Below are positions 7,546-15,296 of a stretch of 64,000 bases of DNA, piece after piece. The notes under the pieces were generated by a model. That model searched no databases. It was not told the DNA's origin and worked only from the letters and a program-made list of their open reading frames with translations. The position numbers and the translations under genes are program-made. Each line of letters starts with the position of its first letter. Positions within the stretch are counted from its first letter, which is position 1. The stretch spans positions 620,001 to 684,000 of the forward strand of contig NZ_BAABHJ010000040.1 in assembly GCF_039542035.1 (NCBI RefSeq), in the 5' to 3' direction. This DNA is from Actinoallomurus liliacearum (lineage in GTDB: Bacteria > Actinomycetota > Actinomycetes > Streptosporangiales > Streptosporangiaceae).

Positions 7546-8112
7546 ATGACCGACTCACCCGATGGTCTCGCCCAGGATCTCGCCGACCTACGTGCGGTCG
7601 TTGAGATCCACGGCCATAGTCTCGCCAGGCACACAGAGCTCATCAATGGACTTCGCGATCGAGCTGGTTCACCCATTTCCATCGACGCCGATGAAACCAT
7701 TGACCAACCAGATGATGAACGTCAGCCTGTACCAACCTTCATCCTGTACATGGAGGACCCAGAGGCAATCCTCGAACTCCAGACCATGGCCGAGTGGGTC
7801 AATGTTCTTCTGGTCCCCATCTATATCGACCAGGTGAGCCCGCTCCGACCGTGGTGCTCACGCTGGTGGGAACATCCTGAGGCCCGCGCTCGCCTCCACG
7901 CTCTTTGGATGGCCTGGCAAGAGCTCACCCACCCACCGGTATGCGGGCACACCGGCCCCAGCATCTGGCACCGTGACCATCTCGACCCCACACTTCTGCG
8001 TCTCCGTGCCCCTGATGGCCCCTTTGCAAAGTGCATGATCGATCCCGAGCGGCCTGCCCACAACGTAACCCCCACCACCCCGGTCGAAAGTTTTGGGCCC
8101 CCTCAGACATGA
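7546..8112 (+). CDS. DUF4913 domain protein (actinobacterial mobile-element family)
   Basis: The 188-residue product starts at an ATG after CGAGGGAGA. Its C-terminal half has the DUF4913 pattern: WCSRWWEHPEARARLHALW, then WQELTH, then WHRDHLDPTLLRL and a final GPFAKC. The N-terminal 70 residues are acidic and partly coiled. The biochemical role is unknown; members cluster in actinomycete integrative and conjugative elements, often near replication or transfer genes. Its presence right of the second att copy suggests that element DNA continues beyond 6119. Confidence 0.82.
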   Translation: MTDSPDGLAQDLADLRAVVEIHGHSLARHTELINGLRDRAGSPISIDADETIDQPDDERQPVPTFILYMEDPEAILELQTMAEWVNVLLVPIYIDQVSPLRPWCSRWWEHPEARARLHALWMAWQELTHPPVCGHTGPSIWHRDHLDPTLLRLRAPDGPFAKCMIDPERPAHNVTPTTPVESFGPPQT

Positions 8113-8222
8113 CGGTGACAAGGCAGGCGGGCCGGGTCCTTCTCACCATTGCGCTCGCGGGCGACGCGAATGCATACCTCGGTGAAGCGGCGAAGGATCT
8201 GATCGCTGGTTTGCCGCAACCG

Positions 8223-8780
8223 CTAGTGGGCCAGTTGCCAGAGCGCCGCTGAGGACCACAGGATCACGATTAGGGTGACCAGGGTGCCGCCGGCGAGGGG
8301 CAACGCCCAAGCGGGCAGGTGCCGGCTGCGGACGAAGAGTACCTTCGCGGCGAATGCGCCGTAGAAGAAGCAGCCGGCGAGGGAGTGCAGGGCGACGCGG
8401 GCGTTATAGGTCTCTACTCCGTAGGCGGTGATGCAGTGGTAGGCGATGGGAAGGGACAACGCGAACAGCACCGCTCCGCCGATGCGGTGGGCCAGCGGTA
8501 CCGGGCGGGGGGCGGTGCCTGCACCGGGTAGTCGGCGGTACATCCACAGTGCCAATATGAGCTGATAGAGCGCAAGGCACAGCAGGGCAGTGCCGAGTTG
8601 GGCCTTCAGCAGGTTCGCATCATTGCCGTGGCGTCCGAACAGGCTGCTGGCGTAGTCCGGCGCGTGCGTCCGGCCGAACACGTACAAGACTGCCGTCGTG
8701 GCGAGGGTGAGGCCGGCAGCTGCGATCAGCCGCAACCCGGCCCAGCGGGTTGACATCCTCCGCTCTGCTCCCATATTCAT
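8223..8780 (-). CDS. DUF6529 family membrane protein
   Basis: The 185-residue protein has about five hydrophobic segments. It shows the family's conserved words FGRTHAPDY, HRIGGAVLFALSLPIAYHC, HSLAGCFFYGAFAAKVLFVR and a closing SSALW. The conserved His residues resemble haem-ligating positions of cytochrome-b-type proteins, which would suggest a redox role in the membrane, but this is inference. The ATG at 8780 follows AAGGGA. Its start overlaps the stop of the haloperoxidase-like remnant (ATGA), so the two were once coupled. Confidence 0.75.
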   Translation of the reverse strand: MNMGAERRMSTRWAGLRLIAAAGLTLATTAVLYVFGRTHAPDYASSLFGRHGNDANLLKAQLGTALLCLALYQLILALWMYRRLPGAGTAPRPVPLAHRIGGAVLFALSLPIAYHCITAYGVETYNARVALHSLAGCFFYGAFAAKVLFVRSRHLPAWALPLAGGTLVTLIVILWSSAALWQLAH

Positions 8781-9391
8781 CTGATCCCTTCGTGATCCCG
8801 GCCGTCGGCGCCGCTGAGCAGGATGCTCGCGGTCGGCGAGCCGACGCGGCCGGTGCGAGGCTCAGCTGGAGGGGCGGTCCAGAGTTTGGCGAGCGTCGTC
8901 TGTTCCGCCGTACGCGTCATGCTGTGCGTGGCGCCGATGGCCTTGGTCTCGTTGATGGCGGAGGCGGGGTCGGCCGGTAGTCGCCGGGATTGCCGGCTGT
9001 GTAGGGCGGCGGTGCGGCGTCGGCGCCGTCGTGCGCGCGCAGCGCGTGGATGGAGTGGGCCGCTTGGGTGCTGGGCCTGGATTCCTACCTGCTTGGCGCG
9101 GCTGTTGGGAATGCCGACGAGGTCGGTGGCAACCTGGTGGTCCAGGCTGGTCGGATGGATGCTGCTCGGCTGTGCCTGCGGAGTCCGCGCGATGTCGAGC
9201 AGGGGCCGATTCCACTCGATCACGATGTTGCCCCGCGGCTGCCCCTCGACGGCGTTCGCGATCGCGAGCGAGGCGGCGTGGGCGACGGATTTTGCGGCAC
9301 CTTGGGCGCCGAGCGTCAGAACTGCCACTGCGAGCGGGAACACGGACCAACACCGAGCTCTCCGCGGTTCTGGAAATGCGAATATCCTCAT
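8777..9391 (-). pseudogene. Remnant of a vanadium-haloperoxidase/PAP2-type secreted protein
   Basis: The start region has GGAAG before an ATG at 9391, a signal peptide (ending VAHAAS) and then VIEWNRPLLDIARTPQAQPS followed by IHPT, which matches the N-terminus of secreted vanadium-dependent haloperoxidases. Near 8900 the frame again matches a later block of that family (INETKAIGATHSMTRTAEQTTLAKLW). Between them the sequence is out of frame and most of the usual 400-plus residues are missing, including the phosphate/vanadate-binding motifs. This is a decayed gene shortened by internal deletion and frameshift. Confidence 0.72.
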
Positions 9392-9512
9392 GGTCGTCTT
9401 CCGGTCAGGTCGCAGGTCGCTCTTCGCTGATCTCCGCCGCACACGTGGCGCCGCGGGCACTGTCAGCCGGCGGTTCTCAGCATTCGCATCAGCTGTTACC
9501 TGCAGTCGGCGG

Positions 9513-9773
9513 TCAAAGGCACACGGCTGGTCGGGCCGCCCGCGATGAGTGACGACGGCGTGGCCGACTCCTGCCCCCTCGCATATCCGGGTGGACATCG
9601 GTACGGCGGGGCGGTGGGATGACACCACCGTCTGGCAGGAGTTCTCCGGTGTCGTCGAAGAGGACGATGCCGTTGCACAGCAGGCTCCATCCCTGCTCGG
9701 GGTGGGAGGCAATGGTGTGCGCGGCGTCCCGGTCGACAGCGTCGGCCGGGGGCACTGCGGTTGGGCGGCACAT
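9513..9773 (-). CDS. DUF5999 family small protein
   Basis: The 86-residue product begins MCRPTAVPPADAVDRDAAHT and continues ASHPEQGWSLLCNGIVLFDDTGELLPDGGVI, the diagnostic core of DUF5999. A good site, TTGGAGG, precedes the ATG at 9773. The family usually ends soon after the DGR-I-PH motif; this copy carries about 30 extra arginine-rich residues, so its 3' end may be frameshifted. Function unknown. It is upstream of, and on the same strand as, the haloperoxidase remnant. Confidence 0.8.
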   Translation of the reverse strand: MCRPTAVPPADAVDRDAAHTIASHPEQGWSLLCNGIVLFDDTGELLPDGGVIPPPRRTDVHPDMRGGRSRPRRRHSSRAARPAVCL

Positions 9774-10297
9774 GGCGTACCTCCAAAGATCTGGAGCATC
9801 CACCGAGGCCACCGGTGCGGTTCCACGGTGTGAAGATGATCCTTTTCGAGTGGTGCCGCCGCTTCGACCATGACCAAAGCGGCAGCGGCGGCCTGATCGA
9901 GCGTCGCCGGGCGGCGACCGGTGCGAACAGCCGATGGTCGGCGAGGTCGCAGCCATCTGTGGTCTCAACCCGCAGGCGGTATGACCTCGGCGCCCTGTTT
10001 CGCGTCTGTCGTTGAGGAGATAGGCGCGTGGGTTACAGCGAGAGTGATGCTGCCCCCGACTTGGCGATCAGGACGTGTGTGCCGAGGAACCGTAGCCGCA
10101 GGTGCAGCCGTCTTCTCGCCGTCCAGTCGACTGGAGACCCAGTCCACTGAGATCTTCCGTCCCGACTACAGCATCCGGCTTGATGCCGCACGAGAACGAC
10201 TCGCGCCGCCCGGCTCCGAGTTCTGAAAGACGCCTCCGGCGGGCGCTCCAGCTCCGGAATGGCCATCACACGGGGCGCGGCGTGACAGTATGCCGTC
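9774..10297. other. Gene-poor stretch between DUF5999 and barstar
   Basis: I see no supported gene in these 524 bp. Open frames exist on both strands but lack ribosome-binding sites and recognisable motifs. It must contain the divergent promoters for the DUF5999 and barstar-like genes. Confidence 0.5.
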
Positions 10298-10624
10298 GTG
10301 AACGCCGACGTTGCCGTCCCCAAGGACGTTCCCACGGTGGTTCTCGACGGTACGACCATGCGGGATGAGCGAAGTTTCCACAGGAATTTCGTGCCCGCAC
10401 TCGGCGACAGAATTCGCGTCGACTACGGGAAGAACCTGGACGCGCTCAATGACGTCGTGAGCCTTGAGATCGAAGGTCCGCTCGACATTCACTGGAGCGA
10501 TCACGCCGGCGCCCGCGAGCGGCTCCCACCCGCCTTCTACGCGAGGGTCATCGAGATCTTTCAGAAGAGGGCAACGGACGACGCTCGCTACGGGCACACC
10601 GCTGTCCGCCTGATCTTGGATTAG
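10298..10624 (+). CDS. Barstar-family protein (ribonuclease inhibitor-like)
   Basis: The 108-residue protein starts at GTG. It carries the barstar pattern: VVLDGTTMRDERSFHRNF, then YGKNLDALNDVV, a DIHWSDH strand and a C-terminal EIFQKRATDDARYG helix. Barstar binds and blocks secreted barnase-type RNases, and family members often act as immunity proteins for toxin domains. No RNase or polymorphic toxin gene is adjacent, so it is an orphan here. Its stop overlaps by two bases the stop of the convergent GrpB-family gene. Confidence 0.88.
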   Translation: MNADVAVPKDVPTVVLDGTTMRDERSFHRNFVPALGDRIRVDYGKNLDALNDVVSLEIEGPLDIHWSDHAGARERLPPAFYARVIEIFQKRATDDARYGHTAVRLILD

Positions 10625-11178
10625 CGCTCCGTCTTCTCCCACACGGGCACCGACGGCAAGCCACGCTCCGCCCGTGCCCGATCCGTCAGCTCCTGGATCA
10701 GGGCCGTCTTCGCCCGCGCATAGTCGCCAGGCGCGATCCCAGCAGCGGCGATCTGCCGCTTCAGCCGGGCATACCGCTCGACGTCGCCTGGATGCTCGCG
10801 CAGGTGGTCACGCAGAATCCGCTGGTTGCGGGTCGGCCAACTCTCCAGCGTGACCACGTGCAGGATGTGGCTGCGCACGCCTCCGGCGGCACGCACATAC
10901 AGCAGACGGTCGACCATGCCGTTGAAATGACGGTGATAACCCAGCTCTGCCAAAGTCTCCTGGCACCGCTCAACGATCTCCAGATCAGTGACCGCGGCCA
11001 TCAGATCGATGATGGGCTTGGACGCCAACCCTGGCACAGCGGTCGAGCCAATGTGCTCAATCTCCGCCATGACCCCGGGCAACGCCTGCTCCAGCTCCTG
11101 AATCGCGGCGGCAGCCAAAGCCGGCCATGCCGGATCGTACGCAACGACTTCGATGGTCGCCCTGGCCATAGGCGCCAT
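10621..11178 (-). CDS. GrpB/UPF0157 family protein
   Basis: The 185-residue product has the family's core: VVAYDPAWPALAAAAIQELE, IEHIGSTAVPGLASKPIIDL, then RSHILHVV and a PGDYARAKTALI helix. The GST-x13-D motif is the nucleotidyltransferase-fold signature, so the protein may transfer nucleotides, but the substrate is unknown. An ATG three codons further in (11169) is an equally plausible start. It converges on the barstar-like gene with overlapping stops, so transcription of one may interfere with the other. Confidence 0.88.
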   Translation of the reverse strand: MAPMARATIEVVAYDPAWPALAAAAIQELEQALPGVMAEIEHIGSTAVPGLASKPIIDLMAAVTDLEIVERCQETLAELGYHRHFNGMVDRLLYVRAAGGVRSHILHVVTLESWPTRNQRILRDHLREHPGDVERYARLKRQIAAAGIAPGDYARAKTALIQELTDRARAERGLPSVPVWEKTER

Positions 11179-11270
11179 CCTGTCATCCGTTCGAACGGCC
11201 AGTTCGCGGCAACCCCTGTCGCATTATCGAAGAACCGGTGTAGGCCACAACCGCCTTGAGGAGCTGCATC

Positions 11271-11399
11271 ATGACGGACCTCATCGACTTCGCCGCACCC
11301 CTCGGAGTTCTCGGGAAGTTCGCCGACACCGCTGTCGTGGGCTGGTACATGCCCAAGTTGATCAGGTCCCGCAACGCCCACCTCGCCAGGATCCTTTGA
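11271..11399 (+). pseudogene. C-terminal fragment of an SRPBCC/polyketide-cyclase-like protein
   Basis: The 42-codon frame reads MTDLIDFAAPLGVLGKFADT and ends KLIRSRNAHLARIL, which matches the last 40 or so residues of SRPBCC cyclase/dehydrase proteins. The frame is closed by a TAG about ten codons upstream, and the ~100-residue N-terminal part is missing. It is a remnant rather than a gene. Confidence 0.55.
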
Positions 11400-11503
11400 T
11401 CGACGCGATTTCCACGAGGACCGGCCACCAGGCGAACCGCCGTTGTGCGTCCGGGGCGGCGGCCTCCACGAGGGGGCGGCCAATCAGAGGAGGGTCGTCG
11501 GCG

Positions 11504-11929
11504 CTACCACCCGCCTTCAGCCGTACATCCGCTGTGGGATCCGACGAACCCGCAGGCACGGAGCTTCCAGAGGATCCCCAGTCCGGACTCGTCCCTGGTG
11601 TTCACCGAGCTCGCGCCGGACGGAATGGTCGCACCCCAGAACTGGTAGGTCTTGAAGCCGTCATCGCTCCACTCGAGCTTGACGACGTCGCCTGCCGATC
11701 CGCCGACGATCTGCGCGTGCCACTGCAGGGCATCCCCGTACATCCACAGTTTCACCGTCCGGCCCTGCACGGTGGTCTGGTGGTCAACGGCCCAGCTGGA
11801 CGCCTGAGCGGCGCCGGCCGATGCCACGGACCCGCCGAGGGTCAGGACCGCGCCCGCGCCCAGAGCAACGACCATCTGACCGATTCGCGAACGGAGAGCG
11901 TTTGCTGACATGCGGTCTCTTGGATTCAT
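11504..11929 (-). CDS. Small secreted protein
   Basis: The 141-residue product has a Sec signal peptide (IGQMVVALGAGAVLTLGGSV, then ASAGAAQASS). The mature part of about 100 residues is rich in Trp and small residues (KLWMYGDALQWHAQIVGG, KLEWSDDGFKTYQFWG) and contains two Cys near the end (RACGFVGSHSGC) that could form a disulfide. I do not recognise the family. An internal ATG at 11911 is a possible alternative start. The protein is expected outside the cell. Confidence 0.7.
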   Translation of the reverse strand: MNPRDRMSANALRSRIGQMVVALGAGAVLTLGGSVASAGAAQASSWAVDHQTTVQGRTVKLWMYGDALQWHAQIVGGSAGDVVKLEWSDDGFKTYQFWGATIPSGASSVNTRDESGLGILWKLRACGFVGSHSGCTAEGGW

Positions 11930-12287
11930 AAGGCGAAAGTACGTTGACTGCGCCGGGCCCTGTGGCCAATGCGCGTACGGTCTCTCACCATTCTGTGCAC
12001 GGCGTACGGGCGCGAGCTCAATGGACGGCGGCGCTCATCTGAAAGCGTTTCAAGATCACGCCGTATTCGACCAGCGAATTCTAACCATTTGCGCAAAACG
12101 GTCGGGCGGCATCGAGCCGCCCGACCGTCGGTGTGCTACTTGTTGTCGGACACTGGTCCTCGCCGGACAGCGACCTGAGACGCCGTCAAGGCGCCTTCGA
12201 ACCATGTCCCTGGCCGCATTCGCCGGAGGCGGTGTCCGATGGTTGTTGCCACTGCGACCTGACCTGGAGTGGCCAGGTCGCGACGGC
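11930..12287. other. Intergenic region with a strong hairpin
   Basis: These 358 bp hold no confident gene. A perfect 12-bp stem-loop at 12098-12128 dominates it. On the minus strand, a 27-codon frame ending VSDNK sits just before that hairpin, but nothing else supports it. Confidence 0.5.
12098..12128 (-). terminator. Perfect stem-loop followed by T-run on the minus strand
   Basis: ACGGTCGGGCGG and its exact inverted copy flank a 7-base loop. On the minus strand the hairpin is followed by TTTTGCGC, so it most likely ends transcripts coming from the P-loop gene about 160 bp upstream. Confidence 0.7.
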
Positions 12288-13040
12288 CTAGTTCATGAGG
12301 CCGAACACCGCGGAGACCTGTCGCACAGAGTCCTCCTCGGTGATCGTGGAATCCACCCTGAGCCTGTTCAGACCCAGGTGGCGGGTCTGCTCGGTGAGCC
12401 GCTCGGTGAACAGCGCGTCGCGCTGAAGCAGGTTCTGCAGCGCGCGCTGTGGGTCACCGGTCTTGGCGATGAACCCCCATGCCGACCCCCCACGGCTGTC
12501 GACCACCGCCTGACGGAACGCGGGGGTCGGCAGCAGCCACACGGCGTGGCCCACCTCGGCGAGCAGCGGTCGCACGAGATCGGGCAGCAGCCGGAACCCC
12601 TCGGCGATCACCGGCCGATCGGTCGGGAGAGCGAGAAGGTCCTCGATGATCTGGTTGAACCCTTCACCCTGGTACCAGTGGAAGGTGTCGAGCATCTCCC
12701 ACGGGCTTCGGTTCACCCACCGTTCGTCCATGTCCATGGCGGCGAACTTGCCCAGGCACGGGGCCTGTTCCACGGGCATGCGGCGGGCGTGGTCGGGCAT
12801 GACCGCGTCGGTGTCGTACAGGCGCAGCCCGCACTGGTCGGCGAGGCGCCGGGCGATGGTGGACTTCCCCGCCCCGCTGCCGCCGCCGAGCCAGTAGACG
12901 TGGCGCAACCGCTCCCGCAGAACCTCGGGGGGAGAGTCGGCGCCCATGGACTCGGCGTCCGCCGAATCGGCGTACTCGTCGTGCGGCTCATTGCCACTAT
13001 TGTTGTGCGGATTGCCCATGGAGCTTCCGTTATGCTGCAT
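12288..13040 (-). CDS. P-loop nucleotide-binding protein (kinase-like AAA family)
   Basis: The 250-residue protein has a Walker A motif GGGSGAGKST at 52-61, after HVYWL, as in small-molecule kinases and Zeta-toxin-like ATPases. Other motifs are RLYDTDAVMPDHARR (a possible catalytic Asp), FAAMDMDERWVNRSP and PVIAEGFRLLPDLV. The first 35 residues are polar and probably not conserved, so the true start may be an internal Met (for example 12944, MGADSPPE). The substrate is unknown. A stem-loop about 160 bp past the stop probably terminates it. Confidence 0.75.
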   Translation of the reverse strand: MQHNGSSMGNPHNNSGNEPHDEYADSADAESMGADSPPEVLRERLRHVYWLGGGSGAGKSTIARRLADQCGLRLYDTDAVMPDHARRMPVEQAPCLGKFAAMDMDERWVNRSPWEMLDTFHWYQGEGFNQIIEDLLALPTDRPVIAEGFRLLPDLVRPLLAEVGHAVWLLPTPAFRQAVVDSRGGSAWGFIAKTGDPQRALQNLLQRDALFTERLTEQTRHLGLNRLRVDSTITEEDSVRQVSAVFGLMN

Positions 13041-13410
13041 AGGGCGATCCTCCTCATTCTTAATTGGGGATGTCCTGCTGATCGCCAGCCGGACCCTTGC
13101 GCCGCTAACCAGTTGGGTTACGGCAGGTGGTCAATGGTGTCACATGCGCACCACTGGGCCATGCCTCGCGGTGGGCGCTGGGAATCGGGGCGTTCGCATG
13201 GCCGGGGCGTGCGTACGCGGCTCCCGGTAAATGTTCGCACGTCAAGCTGTGCTGCTATGAGTGAACCGATATGAGCTGGGACGCGGACTCGGCCAGTGGA
13301 ATCGGAAGGCGCATGGCGTCGTCGCCGCGTACGGCGAAACCCCGATCCGTACGCCGGACCGGGGCATGGCAGGGCGAACCCAGCTCGCCGTGCGATGTTC
13401 GCAGTCTCGG
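13041..13410. other. Intergenic region
   Basis: These 370 bp lie between two minus-strand genes and contain the upstream region of the P-loop gene. I see no gene with a ribosome-binding site or recognisable motif. Confidence 0.45.
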
Positions 13411-13677
13411 TCAGGAGAGGACCGAGACCAGGCACAACCCCGCGACGGCCCCGGCCGGCAGCGCCAAGAGACAGGCCCGCACGATGGTCTTCTTGTCCTT
13501 GTCTTCGCCCGGCTTGACGATCGTGAAGATGCACGCCGCGAAGAACAGAAGCGCCACCACCCCCACGGGGGCCGAGACCCACATGGGAAGCGGCTTGACC
13601 CACCCGGTGGGGTTCCACCCGGCGTGCGCCTTGTCCGCCAGTCTGCCGATGCCGGTGGCGAGCACAAGAGTCCTCAT
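13411..13677 (-). CDS. Small two-helix membrane protein
   Basis: The 88-residue product has two hydrophobic segments (about 33-54 and 65-86) joined by a charged loop KPGEDKDKKT. A strong site, AAAGGAGAG, precedes the ATG. The N-terminal 30 residues (LATGIGRLADKAHAGWNPTG) are polar. Function unknown; a hairpin membrane topology is expected. Confidence 0.7.
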   Translation of the reverse strand: MRTLVLATGIGRLADKAHAGWNPTGWVKPLPMWVSAPVGVVALLFFAACIFTIVKPGEDKDKKTIVRACLLALPAGAVAGLCLVSVLS

Positions 13678-13843
13678 GGTCTCTCTCCTTTGGTCAGATG
13701 TTCACCCCTGCAGTGAGACATCGCCTATGACCGTCCACGCTCAGGCGCGGCCTGCAACGGCTGTGGTATCGGGACGAGCCGCTCCGGTCGCGTCGCGTCG
13801 GGCGGCCAAGAGAGCGACCTACCTCGCTGTCATGCTGGATCGC

Positions 13844-14194
13844 ATGGACGACATCGCATTCCTCCGGCGCGAGTTCGACGCGGAAGAGGGCTCGTTCCTG
13901 CTTCAGGTCCGGTGTGACCTGCATTGGGACCGCGAGGCGTTCAGCCGGCTGGAGCAGGCGATGCGCAGGGTGTGCGCCCAACAGGAAGACCGCGGGCAAC
14001 TGGACCGATGGCTGGTCGAGGGCTACTGGTACCTCGCAAATTTCGTCCCGAGTTTCACCGGCCATCCGAACTTTCCACGCCCCGAGCCGCCCGACTACTA
14101 CGAGGCAGCACTTGAGCGGCTGCACGACCTGCAGAACTGGTTCGTCTCCGGGTGCTCGCCCTACCTTCCCGAGCACGTCTGGCCGGACTTGTGA
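13844..14194 (+). CDS. Hypothetical protein
   Basis: The 116-residue soluble protein begins MDDIAFLRREFDAEEGSFLL and is rich in Trp and Tyr (LVEGYWYLANFVPSF, PPDYYEAALERLHDLQNWF). An ATG four codons upstream (13832) is an alternative start. I do not recognise a characterised family. It is a monocistronic gene convergent with the methyltransferase-receiver fusion. Confidence 0.7.
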   Translation: MDDIAFLRREFDAEEGSFLLQVRCDLHWDREAFSRLEQAMRRVCAQQEDRGQLDRWLVEGYWYLANFVPSFTGHPNFPRPEPPDYYEAALERLHDLQNWFVSGCSPYLPEHVWPDL

Positions 14195-14252
14195 TCCCGC
14201 CGCCACTTTCCGCCTCCGGTGGGACTCGGCCGGCGGTGAGGCGGCGCGGAGC

Positions 14253-15215
14253 TCAGGCGGTTGCGCGGCGTACTCGGTAGCCCCAGCGCCGGAGGACCCG
14301 GACCACCGTCTCCGCGCCGCTCGGATTGGCGCTGTGGACGAAGATCATGCCGATCTCGAAGGGGTGGTCGTCGAAAGCCGCCTCTTCCAGCAGGGCCACG
14401 ACCGGCATGATGCTGTCGTCGCCGCCCAGGTCGTGGTCGAGCCAGAGTTCATCGATCTCGCGGTCGCGATGCTCTTCGAGTAGCAGGATGCCGTCGCGGC
14501 TGGTGCGGGCGATCCGGGTGGCTCTCGGCAAGGCTCGCAGGTCGTCGATGCCGAGGACGATCGGCGTTCGTGGCCCTGAACAGCCGGGGACTGCTGGGTT
14601 CGTGGCCACGGTGAGGACGACCGAGCGGGATCCAACGGTGAGGATGCGCGCGTCGGCGTCGATGAAGCCGGCGGCCGTCGCGAGCGTGCGCGCGTCTTCG
14701 GCCGTCTCCGGAAGCGGAACGTCGGCGGATACGAGGTCGGCGAACGGGCCGGAGGGACGGAACCGCGATGCGATCGGCAACGTGAAGCCCACTCGCCCTC
14801 TGGGCCTAAGCGCACGTCGCCAGTCGGCCAGGGCTCGGATGCCCAAGAAGTGAAGAGACGACGTGCAAAGGATCAGGTCCAGGTCGGCGTCGGCCACCGG
14901 CAACGGCACCGCCGTCCCGACACGCCAATCGATGGCGCGATCGCAGCCGAGCCGTTCGGCGCGGAGTCTGCCGGCGGCGACCATTCCCGCCGAAAGATCA
15001 ACGGCCAGAATCGGCGTGCCGCGATGCGAGCGCCCCTGGGCGATCGCCAGCGCCGCCGCGCCGGCCCCGCAGGCCACATCGGCGATGTGCTCCGCGTCGG
15101 CCGGCGCCGCCAGCGCGACCAGAGCGCGGGCGATCTCGTCATGATGGTCGTTGTCATAGCCGTCGGCCAGATCATCGAACGCCCGCGCCATCTGCACTGG
15201 ACCGGTCACGATCAC
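14253..15215 (-). CDS. SAM-dependent methyltransferase fused to a cyclic-phosphate-processing receiver (cREC) domain
   Basis: Residues about 1-205 are a class I methyltransferase: motif I ADVACGAGAAALAIAQG, acidic loop PILAVDLSAGM, motif near DLDLILCTSSLHFLG and RALRPRGRVGF. Residues about 215-320 match the cREC receiver-like domain: IDDLRALP, ARTSRDGILLLEEHRD, the hallmark LWLDHDLGGDD and IFVHSANPSGAETV. Stand-alone cREC proteins are normally about 100 residues, so this is an unusual two-domain protein in one open frame. The methyl acceptor is unknown. The join could be a real fusion or a recent loss of a stop between two genes. Confidence 0.82.
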   Translation of the reverse strand: MIVTGPVQMARAFDDLADGYDNDHHDEIARALVALAAPADAEHIADVACGAGAAALAIAQGRSHRGTPILAVDLSAGMVAAGRLRAERLGCDRAIDWRVGTAVPLPVADADLDLILCTSSLHFLGIRALADWRRALRPRGRVGFTLPIASRFRPSGPFADLVSADVPLPETAEDARTLATAAGFIDADARILTVGSRSVVLTVATNPAVPGCSGPRTPIVLGIDDLRALPRATRIARTSRDGILLLEEHRDREIDELWLDHDLGGDDSIMPVVALLEEAAFDDHPFEIGMIFVHSANPSGAETVVRVLRRWGYRVRRATA

Positions 15216-15296
15216 ACCTTAGTTCGGTGACCAGGCCCCATCCGTGGTGTTCCGGGCCGGCGGCACCGGCGCCGGCCGTACTCCGCCAAGGCGCAC

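Noticed and set aside
12129..12220. 27-codon minus-strand frame ending VSDNK before a terminator-like hairpin
   Set aside because: No clear ribosome-binding site or family; the hairpin is better explained as the terminator of the P-loop gene.
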